Assembly: GCA_030159075.1 (NCBI GenBank)
Contig: BROG01000457.1
Span: 434,001 to 498,000, forward strand
Source: Atrina japonica
Lineage: Eukaryota; Mollusca; Bivalvia; Pterioida; Pinnidae
Direction of reading: 5' to 3'
DNA: 64,000 nt
Below the pieces are notes generated by a model. The model was not told the origin of the DNA. It saw only the letters and a list, made by a program, of their open reading frames with translations, and did not search any database. The stretch's first letter is position 1; every line of letters starts with the position of its first letter. The position numbers and the translations under genes are program-made. Positions 50,930 through 61,310 of this stretch are shown piece after piece.

Positions 50930-52153
50930 ATGTATAACGTAACAGAAGTTGATGACATAGCCTCTGCAATGGCCTCAACGATGCCGAGTTGCAACGGTAC
51001 AACGTGTGACTATGTCACTAACGTCACGTCGTCATACCTCAATGCTACAGAAATGTTCGAGATAGATTGGAAAATATTGCAATATGAAAAATTAATTCGG
51101 TACATCGTTTCAATTTTATTTGGATTAATAGTTCTACTCGGCTTTGTTGGAAACATTTTAGTTATAGTTGTTGTATGGTCGAACAAACAAATGCAAAACA
51201 CAACCAACATATTAATTGTAAGTCTTGCTTGTGCTGATCTGTTTTTCATTACTTTTTGTGTTCCTTTTACGGCTGCGGGATACGCCATGACAACATGGCC
51301 TTTTGGTCCCGTGTTTTGTAAAATTGTTCAGTATATAATACATGTGTCTGCATATGCCAGTGTCTGGACCCTTGTCCTTATGTCTTTTGACAGATATTTA
51401 GCAGTAGTGCACCCAATTACATCAATGCGAATTCGAAATAGAAGAAATACTTACATTATGGTATTTTTGGTATGGTTTTTATTTTGCACGGGGAATATTC
51501 CTATACTGGTCCAATATACCGTCGAAGAATATCCATACCTCGATCAAATAAGGTCAGCTTGCATCAACGGTGAAGAAAGGGATAATCCTAGTAGTAGGAA
51601 AAAATTCTATGGATGTTTTTTCGCATTTGGATATGTGATCCCATTGGTACTTATTTGTATTCTGTACGGCTTTTTGCTGAAAAGACTTTTGTACGGTGTC
51701 GTACCTGGAGGAAGCCAAAGGGCAGAAAGCATCCGTTCGAAAAAACGAGTAACCCGGATGGTCATCGTTGTTGTAGTTATTTTCGCTCTTTGTTGGTTAC
51801 CAATTCAAATAATTTTCCTTGTGCAACATATACTGGACGTGCAGTACGAATACGGCATTGAAGATGCTGCTATACTGTTTGCAGCTAACTCTCTCGCATA
51901 TATGAACAGTTGTGTAAATCCAATATTGTATGCATTTTTGTCCGAAAATTTTCGTCGCAGTTTCCGTCGTCTGCTTTGCTGTGGGAGCAAAGTATACAGT
52001 AAGTTTGAATATGAGAGAACAAACATTCGGGGTGTAGAGAAGGAAACAAAAGAATCATTACTGAATAACAGTTCAAAGTTACAAAAAGAAGGAAAAGATA
52101 AAAATAGCAACTCAGAAAATGCTTTGCAGATGAAAACAATGAATACACTTTGA
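50930..52153 (+). CDS. Allatostatin-A/buccalin/galanin-type neuropeptide receptor (class A GPCR)
   Basis: This 407-residue seven-helix receptor would sit in the plasma membrane of neurons or target cells and signal through G proteins on binding an amidated neuropeptide. The N-terminus has N-glycosylation sequons at N3, N22, N31 and N38. TM1 is about 57-82 (GN at 74-75), TM2 92-117 (LACADLF, D103), TM3 from C130 to DRY 154-156, TM4 174-196 (W182), TM5 228-250 (P238), TM6 273-299 (CWLP 288-291) and TM7 310-335 (NPILY 330-334). C130 should pair with C211 in loop 2. CC at 350-351 after helix 8 is a likely palmitoylation site, and the tail is Ser/Lys-rich. WPFGPVFCKIVQYI and AYASVWTLVLMSFDRYLAVVHP are hallmarks of allatostatin-A/galanin receptors; buccalin is the molluscan allatostatin-A-like peptide family. 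The whole receptor is in one exon. The ATG at 50930 is chosen because a splice acceptor at 50908 makes the upstream in-frame ATG intronic. No disruptions are seen. Confidence 0.95.
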   Translation: MYNVTEVDDIASAMASTMPSCNGTTCDYVTNVTSSYLNATEMFEIDWKILQYEKLIRYIVSILFGLIVLLGFVGNILVIVVVWSNKQMQNTTNILIVSLACADLFFITFCVPFTAAGYAMTTWPFGPVFCKIVQYIIHVSAYASVWTLVLMSFDRYLAVVHPITSMRIRNRRNTYIMVFLVWFLFCTGNIPILVQYTVEEYPYLDQIRSACINGEERDNPSSRKKFYGCFFAFGYVIPLVLICILYGFLLKRLLYGVVPGGSQRAESIRSKKRVTRMVIVVVVIFALCWLPIQIIFLVQHILDVQYEYGIEDAAILFAANSLAYMNSCVNPILYAFLSENFRRSFRRLLCCGSKVYSKFEYERTNIRGVEKETKESLLNNSSKLQKEGKDKNSNSENALQMKTMNTL

Positions 52154-53760
52154 AATTCTCTACCAGTTCGAAATTATGAAAAGGTATAAACATCTTATAA
52201 CTGAACACTGAACACTAAAGACAATTACTGGTATATATTACTGTTTAAATCAGTATGGTTTAACTCTTTTTCTTCCTTGAAATGGACCTACTTTGTATAA
52301 AACAGGTAATTGCAACAGACTGGTTTCCGTACTTATAGACTTAACTTTAGACTGTGAGTAAGATTGTTATGCATAGAGGAACCGGCACGGTCCACGTCAG
52401 ATGTAATTGTGCATTCTAAAACAACGTTTGTGACCGACTTGTCATTGCTATAGTAAATGACGGTCATTTATCATTACATTGTATGCACTTGTATTATCCT
52501 GAATCATTATATTGTTAGCATTTTGTTGCCATGTGAACCATAGTTGCAACTGGTTTAATTTGTTTTCCATTGTTAGTTCGAAAGCAGTTAGAATTACATT
52601 ACATTTGAGTAAAGAGTATACAATCCTTCTTGAATTTCAACACCACTTTGCTGCACAACTCTACCTGATTTTTGAAATGCACTTATAGAGTTGCGTCGCT
52701 ATAAGTATATCAAGGGATTACATTAGATTCAGGTTTGAATATATTGTTTTCGTGAATTATTTATCATGCAAAAGCGCTGACGCTTTTATTTGTTACGGAA
52801 TCTATTTAAAAAGAATGTACATTTATAGAAAAGAAGAAAAAGACACTTTTTGTCTGATATAATGAACTAAATTTTTCACCCCATAAACTGTTTCTGTAAA
52901 TTAAAAAAAAAACATATCATTTCGTACATTAACACTTGCTTCCAAACTTAAGACACGCAGAATGACAATAGTTTAAGCGTCAAAGACGCCTTTTAAATGA
53001 GTTCGAAACTCATGCAAAAGTAGCACACAACAGGGTTTTTTCATTCTTTTTAAATATTTGTACAGTAGAAGCTAACCAATAAGATCACCCAATTGACTGA
53101 TTCAAAATGGTCCCATTATCGGGGTGGTCTCGTTAGTGTTTAATATCTATAAAGAAATCTCCAATGAGATACTTGCGTTCTTAGAGATGTGAGGTGATTT
53201 TTACCCATGTCCCACAGTAGTTACGTGTAACTCAATAATTACTTGGCGGAAATGATATTTTTACTTTACAAAACGGAAAATCATTGATGGATTACATTTT
53301 AGTATTCAAATAATTCACTGTATTTTCCTACATAATAGTTTGGCTTTCTATATTATTGTGGAGGTGATTCGATGTATCAACTGCAGCTCTGTATTACTAC
53401 ATTTTTTACGGTTCTGGAAATCCTGTTACAAGCCAACTTGTTGCCTTAAGTATTATCTTGCATCAAGTTAACATTTTCAATAATGTCTACGTTGGCAGAT
53501 AAAGTGAACAGATAATTATTTCTTCTTCAAATTTCACGTTTTCAAAAGGAAAACAACATTTGGAATGGTGTGTTGGTATGAAACATGGCGTACCACTATA
53601 GCGGAAGTTCACTGGAAGTTTCCACGCTATTTTTATACAATCTGCATCTCGTGTAGTATCAAAATGGAGTCATATGAATCTGTGTATTTGAATATGTGTA
53701 TTTATAATGTAATCTTGTTGTGTCAAGATTGATAATAAAAATCATCATGTCCGAGTTCGC
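52154..53760 (+). other. Likely 3' untranslated region of the GPCR and flank
   Basis: After the stop there is no further exon signal. Candidate poly(A) signals are ATTAAA at 52900-52905 and, better placed in a typical context, AATAAA at 53734-53739 followed by T/G-rich sequence. The real end of the transcript cannot be fixed by eye. A MITE (53063-53220) would lie within the longer version. Confidence 0.35.
53063..53220. mobile_element. TA-target MITE, pogo/Tigger-like, diverged
   Basis: The left end ACAGTAGAAGCTAACCAATA with AGATCACCC and the right end GAGGTGATTTTTACCC with CATGTCCCACAGTAG are loosely inverted. The internal block ATCGGGGTGGTCTCGTTAG resembles the right arm of the 46.3 kb element (TTAGGTGGTCTTAATAG). 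Confidence 0.5.
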
Positions 53761-54030
53761 TCTCTGTGTAGACGTTTTTAAATTGTATATGATGTATGAA
53801 AAAGGGTTTACACACACCTTCTGAGAAAAATGTCAAACGATTTACTGACATTTAAAAAAGATCTTACATTGATTATTTAGTTTGATGTCAAAAGTTCTAT
53901 ACAAATCATTCCTCGGTTAAAATGTATTGCAGATACTTATGATGCTATCTATTATGGAATCCAATTCAAACGCCTGATCATAAATGTATCATGGCTGTTT
54001 GCCGATATACCCGGTTTCCGTGAAGTTCAT

Positions 54031-54374
54031 AGATATAAAAAGTCTCAGATACCAAGGTATAAATCAACAGGATGTCCAGGATATAGGTACAAATCTGGTA
54101 AAAATGGACAAACACGGACCTCTTGAAATCAAAAAGTGGGATCAGGTGCCATGGAGGAGTAATCATCCCCTGTCGTCCGGTCACACCCGCCGTGAGTCTA
54201 CAGTCATATTAAAATGAAATACATGAGGAACGAATCCTCGTCATAATTGGTACAGACGCCTAAGAAACAACCACCATCGATAAGGTAACTCAACATTTCA
54301 CTTAGTGAAACAGAGTAGTCGCAAAAAAGACTTATTATACCGACTGTAAAATTTGCGGAACTTTGACACCAAAC
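54031..54374 (-). mobile_element. Retroelement 3' end with RT-tail codons (family R), antisense
   Basis: Read on the minus strand it starts with the end of the RT frame (SKFRKFYSRYN, near 54337-54369), broken soon after by a stop. The complete 3' untranslated series follows: AATTATGACGAGGATTCG, GACTCACGGCGGGTGTGACC, GGACGACAGGGGATGATTAC, CACCTGATCCCAC, CCGTGTTTGTCCATTTTTAC and the terminus ATACCTTGGTATCTGAG. Together with the 28.8 kb copy it gives the fullest picture of the 3' end. Confidence 0.78.
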
Positions 54375-55085
54375 GCGTTAGTCTTATGGTTCTGTAGTCT
54401 TTTTAATTTGTAATTTTGTAACGACAAAGATTCTCATAAATCTGTGATACTATACTTCATTGTACATGACAAAAGTACATCAGATATCAATTAGCACAAC
54501 GTTTTGTATATTCAATAATCGATTTTATATAGCAATCTAAAGAGTGCTTGGTTCACTGATAACTTCGTTGTTAAGTATCCGTTCTTGGAATACCAATAAT
54601 GCCTTTCCCCCATTAGTGTCTACGAATCGTTCTGTGTGAGATAGTATTATTAAAGATATATAAGAAAACATTTGGATCAAGAGCATTGTAAACACACTGA
54701 ATTATTTTATACATAAGAGGATTCAGATTTAAAATTCTCAACTACAATATTACGTCAACGTAATTTCTATCAGCCCCCAGTGTTTGTTGAGCTCGCGATC
54801 GTGAAATAAAAATATCCTAATACCTTTTATGTTGAGACAAAATAAGAACAAATACCAAAACATCTGCGTGGTTGATACACAGTGTTATCAAGTGTGTGAA
54901 TTGATTACAATATGAAAATTTGAAATTGCATTAAATCTAATTGTCAAAACTCTGATTGTTCAAATATTGCTGTATTATTACCAATTTAACTAATCACAGG
55001 TTACAAAAACTAAAACAATTTATAATGGCCGTTAAGGAATTTTCCAAAGGACATAAGCATACACAATGACTAAAGGACTAATGCT
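54375..55085. other. AT-rich stretch, nothing recognised
   Basis: No gene or repeat family was seen before the SINE target duplication at 55086. Confidence 0.4.
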
Positions 55086-55358
55086 TTCTTTAAACAATCG
55101 GGGAGCCTCCGTGGCCGAGTGGTCAGAGCATTGCGCTTTAAATCACAAGGCCTCTCACTTTTGGTTCGAATCCCGCTAGGGTCATTTCGAATTAAGTGGG
55201 AAAGTTTGCCAGTTTTCTTGCGGAAGGTCGGTGGTCTTTACCCGGGTAACCGGGGTTTCTCCTCCACCAATAAAAACTGGACGCCATCATATGACTGAAA
55301 GATTGTTGAGTATGGCGTAAAACAAAAAATCAAATCAAATCAAATTCTTTAAACAATC
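55086..55358 (+). mobile_element. SINE family A, young full-length copy with 14-bp target duplication
   Basis: The direct repeat TTCTTTAAACAATC flanks the element exactly (55086-55099 and 55345-55358). The tRNA head has intact A box TGGCCGAGTGG (55112-55122) and B box GGTTCGAATCC (55163-55173). The body follows (GTGGGAAAGTTTGCCAG, TTCTTGCGGAAGG, GTCTTTACCCGGG), then the tail GACTGAAAGATTGTTGAGTA and a (TCAAA)n end. An intact promoter, tail and perfect target duplication indicate a recent insertion. Mobilisation would need a partner LINE in trans. Confidence 0.93.
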
Positions 55359-55638
55359 ACTGGTGATGAAAGATAATCTGAAGACAGAACAAACTATAAA
55401 GGTATTTTATTAAAGATAAGTAGGTTACATCACGACCGAGCTACCGCCTTATTACTCCAATGTATAAGCTATATTTAGAAAGAAATATCAAAAGAAAAGT
55501 ACAATCATTTTCACGATTGCTGAGATGACTTTCATCTAAAACAAAAATGGATTATTAAAGCAACTGAGATTATAGATTGTCCAATTGCATCAAACGTTTG
55601 ATGATGTTTCTATTTGATAGATATGTTCACAGGCAGAC

Positions 55639-56258
55639 CTTGTTTTGTTAAAGGCGTGTCATGACCCCTTGTTTTCGTTAAAGGCGTGTCATAACGCCAT
55701 GTTTTTGTTAAAGGCATTCCATGACACCTTGTTTTTATCAAAGGAGTGTCATATACCCTTCTTTTTTATTAAAGGTGTGGCCCCTTGTTTTTATTAAAGG
55801 CATGCAATGACCCTTTGGTTTGTTAAAGGCGTGTCATGACCCTTTGTTTTGTTAAAGGTGTGCTATGACCCTTGTTTTTGTTAAAGGCGCTCCATGACCC
55901 CTTGCTTTTGTTAAAAGCGCTCCATGACCCCTTGCTTTTTTTAAGGTGTGTCATGACCCCTTTATTTTTTTAAAAGCGTGTCATGATCCCTTGTTTTTGT
56001 TAAAGTCGTGCTATGACCCTTGTTTTTGTTAAAGGCGCTCCATGACCCCTTGCTTTTGTTAAAAGCGCTCCATGACCCCTTGCTTTTTTTAAGGTGTGTC
56101 ATGACCCCTTTATTTTGTTAAAAGCGTGTCAAGACCCTTGTTTTGTTAAAGGCACGCTATGACCCCCAGTTTTCTTACAGGCGTTCCATGATCCCTTTGT
56201 TTTGCTAAAGGCATTCATGACATGGCCCCTTGCTTTGTTAAAGGCATGACATGACATG
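55639..56258. repeat. Minisatellite, about 30-bp unit, about 20 copies
   Basis: The unit has TTGTTTTTGTTAAAGGCG followed by TGTCATGACCCC. Variants include CTCCATGACC and TGCTATGACC. Units vary in length by 1-3 bp in the T run and some are badly eroded (near 55770). A five-unit block beginning TGCTATGACCC at 55861 reappears at 56009, 148 bp later, nearly unchanged. Confidence 0.93.
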
Positions 56259-56539
56259 TAAAGCCTTTGAACAAACAAAATATTGTAAAATGATTGTTCA
56301 AAATGTACAATCCGATGAGATAATATATCATTTGAGATGCAGCATTTAATTATAATTATTAGCTTACTATTTTGACATTATGTAATCACATGAACATATT
56401 TTTTTTCTCCTTTACAAGTCATTTAATCTTTAAGTGAAATCGTGTTCAAAATTAGATAATATTACTTTCATAAACAATACCATAAATTGGAAAAGTATGG
56501 TCATGGTTTAATTTTTGGCCATTTGGTCACGCTGTAAAA

Positions 56540-56722
56540 GTGGCAAAGTTAACTGTCCAAAATGTTTACACGTACGACGGCGGGAAAATCCGGATTCATT
56601 TTTCTAATTTTAACCATGATGTGATCTTCACATACATTGAACCGGATCCACACGAAATAACGGTAATTTTAGATCACATAAACAAAACATTTTTTCACAA
56701 ATGGCCAAAATTTAGCTGGTAA
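56540..56722 (+). other. 60-codon open frame, unsupported
   Basis: A short ATG frame with balanced amino-acid use (for example NVYTYDGGKIRIHFSNF). No domain, splice signal or second copy was found. It is noted because it looks less random than neighbouring frames; coding status is doubtful. Confidence 0.12.
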
Positions 56723-56799
56723 AAAGTAGCCACCTGATTTTGATTAAATATAATTGACAAAATATTCCTAGTTACGGTAAAGAAGACATTCACTGATCA

Positions 56800-56900
56800 T
56801 GGTAGCTTAGCTGTTAAGAGCATTCGCTTGCAAGCAAGGGGTTCCGTGCTTACCTGAGACTCCAAAACAGGGAGTGATTGTTCCATCACGAAGCACTTCA
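56800..56900 (+). mobile_element. tRNA-derived SINE head, Ala-like, fragment
   Basis: GGTAGCTTAGCTGTTAAGAG resembles an A box and D arm. TTCGCTTGCAAGCAA forms an anticodon-type hairpin with TGC in the loop, and GGGGTTCCGTGCTTACC is a degenerate B-box region. The following sequence (AGGGAGTGATTGTTCCATCA) is not shared with other copies in the window. Confidence 0.45.
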
Positions 56901-56932
56901 TATGAAAAAAAAAATAATGTGGGTCTATTTGA

Positions 56933-57212
56933 TTGTTTGTTTATTGTTGTTTAGCGTCCCCTACTCAAGAATCTTTCACTCATATGGAGACGTCACCAAA
57001 TGCTGGTGAAGGGCTTCACATTTTGCTCGGTGCTTACGGCAATTAAACAGTGAGGGTTCTTTAACGTGCCGACACCTACTGTGACACAGGATCTCGGTAT
57101 CTACTGTCTCAGTCCGAATGACAAGAAACGAACCTGTCGCCGGCTGGACTCGAACTCACGACCTCACGATCAAGAGGCGAGTCCGCTACCGACTGAGGCC
57201 GGCTCGTGGATC
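56933..57212 (-). mobile_element. SINE family B, antisense, near full length
   Basis: On the minus strand the tRNA head (GCCTCAGTCGGTAGCGGACT, B box GAGTTCGAGTCC) is followed by TCGTTTCTTGTCATTCGGAC and GACAGTAGATACCGAGATCC. Next come TGTCGGCACGTTAAAGAACC and the tail GGTGACGTCTCCATATGAG, TGAAAGATTCTTGAGTAGG. The 133-codon plus-strand frame starting at 57066 is largely this SINE read backwards. Confidence 0.85.
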
Positions 57213-57820
57213 TATTGGAGGAAACATGAAATTGATACCATGTGTCACATGACAGGTCTGGAATGTATACGGTCAGTTGTTGCGTTATTGGCAAACATCC
57301 ATAGCAAGAGTCATCGTCAAGCAATGGTCAGATTTATAGCGATTCACTTTGAGAAGAAAACACCTTTGGCAAATAAATTTATGATCAAACAAAACATGGA
57401 CTTATTACTCTCTATGTACTCAGGCATGTACTCAGTATTCGTAAATAATGTGTACTATAAAATATGATATATTCTAAAAAGTGTAAAATAGTTTTTAAAG
57501 TTGCAGGTTTACTACGGACATTATACAGGTACAGGGCAGGTACGGTACATTTGTCAATGGTAGTTTAATGCATTTATGTTATCTTTAATTCATATAAAAA
57601 TTTGTATCAAAAATTATTTAATAAACATCTGGAAAGACATGTTCTTAAGAACCCATTGATATCATTATACATAATTCCACGGGATAAGTTTATTTCCGTT
57701 GTCATACAATTAGATAAAATTGGGTGAAATGAAAGCTACAAGTTTAAAGTTTAAAGTGATAGTCATATACAAATAGAAATATTGGGTTAATCGAATTTGA
57801 ATTTGTATTTTGAATGGTGT
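57213..57820. other. Unique stretch between two inverted SINE-B copies
   Basis: An open frame continues from the SINE to 57467 (about 85 codons beyond it) without recognisable content. The rest is AT-rich. Confidence 0.35.
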
Positions 57821-57832
57821 TTTACGCCACAC

Positions 57833-58060
57833 CCATTACCAACCCGGATACGCTCCTGTCCTTCGGACTGAGACAGTAAAAACCGAGGTCCCGTGTCACA
57901 GTGAGTGTCTGCACGTTAAAGAACCCTCACTGCTCAATGGCCATAGGTGTCGAGCATAGGCCAAAATTTGAAGCCTTCACCGGCATTGGTGACGTCTCCA
58001 TATGAGTGAAAGATTCTTGAGTGGGACGTTAAACAACAATAAACAATAAACAAAAAACAA
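57833..58060 (+). mobile_element. SINE family B, sense, 5'-truncated, inserted in a SINE-A tail
   Basis: The body CTTCGGACTGAGACAGTAAA, GTCCCGTGTCACAGTGAG, GCACGTTAAAGAACCCTCAC and tail GGTGACGTCTCCATATGAG, AAGATTCTTGAGTGGGACG are very close to the 56.9 kb copy but in the opposite orientation. ACGCCACAC flanks it (57824-57832 and 58061-58069) as a candidate target duplication. The flanks on both sides read as an antisense SINE-A tail. Confidence 0.82.
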
Positions 58061-58099
58061 ACGCCACACAAAATTGTCAGTAATATGGCGGCGGTCAGT
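58061..58099 (-). mobile_element. SINE family A, antisense tail remnant
   Basis: ACGCCACACAAAATTGTCAG and TAATATGGCGGCGGTCAG match the start of antisense family-A copies. With GTTTTACGCCACAC at 57820-57832 it forms the interrupted host of the SINE-B insertion. Confidence 0.7.
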
Positions 58100-58260
58100 G
58101 AAACCCCGGTTGGAAAAGTGCCAAACCTGGGGTTTTCAAGCAATTTTCACAAAACATATATTGGAATCAAATTTTTTTATGCCTGTGTATATTTATAAAT
58201 CTAAGTAGTGAAAAAGGAAAACCAAATTTTGAAAAAAAAACCCACAGCTAATGCCCCTTT
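58100..58260. mobile_element. TTAA-ended MITE (family M), right half
   Basis: It carries TTCAAGCAATTTTCACAAAA, TTTTTATGCCTGTGTATAT, a TAAGTAGTGAAAAAGG block and the right end CACAGCTAATGCCCCTTTAA. The left terminus is missing, apparently lost at the junction with the SINE-A remnant. Confidence 0.68.
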
Positions 58261-58323
58261 AAACTGTGACATGTAGCATTGTTTTTAAACTAAAGCGAGG
58301 ACATAGCCATGACTTACAAATAT

Positions 58324-59476
58324 TTCAGTTGTCTAAACTAGTGTTAGGTATATACTACTATACTTTTAGCTGTCTAAACTAGTGGTAGGTATATACTACT
58401 ATACTTTTAGCTGTCTAAACTAGTGGTAGGTATATACTGCTATACTTTTAGCTGTCTAAACTAGTGTTAGGTATATACTGCTATACTTTTAGCTGTCTAA
58501 ACTAGTGTTAGGTATATACTACTATACTTTTAGCTGTCTAAACTAGTGTTAGGTATATACTACTATACTTTCAGTTGTCTAAACTAGTGTTAGGTATATA
58601 ATACTATACTTTTAGCTGTCTAAACTAGTGGTAGGTATATACTACTATACTTTCAGTTGTCTAAACTAGTGGTAGGTATATACTACTATACTTTTAGCTG
58701 TCTAAACTAGTGGTAGGTATATACTACTATACTTTCAGCTGTCTAAACTAGTGGTAGGTATATACTGCTATACTTTTAGCTGTCTAAACTAGTGTTAGGT
58801 ATATACTGCTATACTTTTAGCTGTCTAAACTAGTGGTAGGTATATACTACTATACTTTCAGTTGTCTAAACTAGTGGTAGGTATATACTACTATACTTTT
58901 AGCTGTCTAAACTAGTGGTAGGTATATACTACTATACTTTCAGCTGTCTAAACTAGTGGTAGGTATATACTGCTATACTTTTAGCTGTCTAAACTAGTGT
59001 TAGGTATATACTACTATACTTTCAGTTGTCTAAACTAGTGTTAGGTATATACTACTATACTTTTAGCTGTCTAAACTAGTGTTAGGTATATACTACTATA
59101 CTTTCAGTTGTCTAAACTAGTGTTAGGTATATACTACTATACTTTTAGCTGTCTAAACTAGTGGTAGGTATATACTACTATACTTTTAGCTGTCTAAACT
59201 AGTGGTAGGTATATACTACTATACTTTTAGCTGTCTAAACTAGTGTTAGGTATATACTACTATACTTTCAGTTGTCTAAACTAGTGTTAGGTATATACTA
59301 CTATACTTTTAGCTGTCTAAACTAGTGTTAGGTATATACTACTATACTTTCAGTTGTCTAAACTAGTGGTAGGTATATACTACTATACTTTTAGCTGTCT
59401 AAACTAGTGTTAGGTATATACTGCTATACTTTCAGTTGTCTAAACTAGTGTTAGGTATACACTACTATACTTTCAG
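58324..59476. repeat. 41-bp satellite, 28 units in perfect register
   Basis: GTCTAAACTAGTG recurs every 41 bp from 58331 to 59438 (1107 = 27 x 41) with no insertions or deletions. The unit continues with TAGGTATATACT, then ACTATACTTT and AGCT. Variation is almost confined to four sites: GTGGTA or GTGTTA, TACTAC or TACTGC, TTTAG or TTCAG, and AGCTG or AGTTG. Each unit contains the palindromes ACTAGT and GTATATAC. The first and last units grade into unique sequence. Confidence 0.98.
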
Positions 59477-59503
59477 TGTTAATGTGGTATTTACATGTAC
59501 ATT

Positions 59504-59592
59504 ATCTCAAAATCAAATTAATGGATTAAAAGTATTTTTCAGTTTTTTATAACAGGAGAAAACTAAGTTTAATTAAGAAAAAAACTCATCAC
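59504..59592. mobile_element. Foldback-type element, short decayed copy 5
   Basis: ATCTCAAAATCAAATTAATG and GGATTAAAAGTATTTTTCAG are followed by CAGGAGAAAACTAAGTTTAA. The inverted arms are short and eroded. It lies 28 bp after the satellite ends. Confidence 0.45.
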
Positions 59593-60067
59593 CTCATTTG
59601 AAATCCGATGGCCGTTTAGTTATTACTTCACCATTACTGTTATAAAAACCCAAACGACAAATGCGTATCGTATCCCTGACACAAGATATCGTAGTTTGTT
59701 TGATCAAGAATTAGATATTTATCAGAAGTATAGAAGAATCTCGATAGACTCGCTTTCTCCGATTTCGAAAGTATTGTTAATCATTTTAAAGCATTTTATT
59801 TCCCTAGATGAGACGCATGGAATTGAAGAAAATCTATAACGCTTACGACACTATATTTAAGTACGTTTTTGGTTATTTATCATATGGTCATGTCCTCTAT
59901 AACGAAATATCTGTCGACAAATTTCAATATCGCAATTTCTTTGCTAGTACGTGCTTAACTGAAACCACAAGTGGTACAAATATTTTACGAAATGTTTGGA
60001 ATATCTAAGCGGAATATTTTGCAATTGATTGCAACCCGTTAACACTTTTGTATTTCTTAGAATTTGA

Positions 60068-60252
60068 TATTTAGCTTGTTTTACGCCAAAGTAAACAATT
60101 TTTGTTATATGGTAGCAACCAGGTTTTATTGGCTAAGGGCAGAAGTGATTCTACTATATCCAGTAGAAGGTCGTCGGCTTTCCGCAAGTAAACCGGCAAA
60201 CTTTCCCGCAAATCGAATCCATAGTTTAACACGCAATGCTCTAATGGGGATT
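60068..60252 (-). mobile_element. SINE family A, antisense, diverged
   Basis: TTTTACGCCAAAGTAAACAA, GTTATATGGTAGCAACCAG, GTCGTCGGCTTTCCGCAAGT and AAACCGGCAAACTTTCCCGC follow family order. It then jumps to CGCAATGCTCTAATG, with the B box lost. Confidence 0.75.
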
Positions 60253-61306
60253 CAAATATGACAAAAGATTTCCATGGACTACTACAAAATTAGGAAATTA
60301 AATTTACCAAAATTTTAATTTGTCTCTCTAAAAAAGATTACTGATTCCAATTCATGGTTGCCATGGTGACCGAAATAGAAACGGAATAGTGCATAATTTC
60401 TAACTAAAATAATGTAAGACAGAAGTAAATTTCCTAAAAATATCCACAAATCACCCAATATCTCCAGATATAGATCATTACCTTGGACGTAAAGAAAATG
60501 AAATAAGTCTGCCTCCATTATCTGCGTCATCTCCATACCAGCATGCAACTCTGCATATCGATTTAACAGGCGAAGATGTATAATTCCTAAAAAAAACAGA
60601 CTTATGAATATCTAAGTAACTGGAAATAGATTCTATCTTAAGATTTAAAAGATACTTCATGCCGTAAAATGCGCTGTACACGCTGATGAAAGCACGTTTT
60701 AATGAAGGTCAAAGTTTAAGAAAATCAAGAGTGGTATAGGATACAATATTCTATAGGAGAAATTATGTTGTTGCGAGCTTGAGAAAAATCATAGGGAAAT
60801 TTAATTTAGAATCGACATTCGGTTTCCAGAAAACTCAAAATGAAGAAATTATGACTTAGATTGGATTTCCGTTCAATAAACATGTGTTAAATATTTGATT
60901 ATCCTCATAACTTTAAAGTAGATCTAATAATACAAAATAGCCTGCAGAAAATTGTCGTAATTCAAGCACATTTTATTCAATCAAAATGACTGCACACGAG
61001 AAACGAAGACATGATAAAATTTTTAAGACTGACATAATGAAAATTTATTTGATGTCATTTTATTGACTATTTGGTGTACAAATTTTTATGTGTGTTAAAT
61101 AAATTTCAGGTTCCAGAGATAATGGTGGCATTTAACAAACTTTGAGCAAACAAAAATTCTTAAAAATGTTGAGACCAATGACTGCAGGATATGCGTACTT
61201 AAAATAATGTAACGGAAGAAGAAGAAACATCGTTCAAAGGAATTTTATAGTGGGATGTTCTTTGGCAGTCAATATTTTCAAAGTACATATATCTTGTTTC
61301 AATGAA

Positions 61307-61310
<4 letters not shown>
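60253..61310. other. AT-rich stretch, nothing recognised
   Basis: No gene or repeat family member was identified. Confidence 0.4.

Noticed and set aside
51010..52208. Open frames of 82-107 codons overlapping the GPCR in other frames and on the minus strand
   Set aside because: They are shadows of the receptor coding sequence with no features of their own.
57066..57467. 133-codon open frame
   Set aside because: Its first 50 or so codons are an antisense SINE-B, and the remainder has no recognisable content.
58324..59476. CRISPR-like array
   Set aside because: The repeats are contiguous with no unique spacers and the genome is eukaryotic; it is a satellite.
59808..60008. 66-codon frame preceded by an acceptor-like TTTATTTCCCTAG and containing GTACGT
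   Set aside because: The bracketed exon would be only about 53 bp and encodes nothing recognisable; such signals occur by chance in AT-rich DNA.
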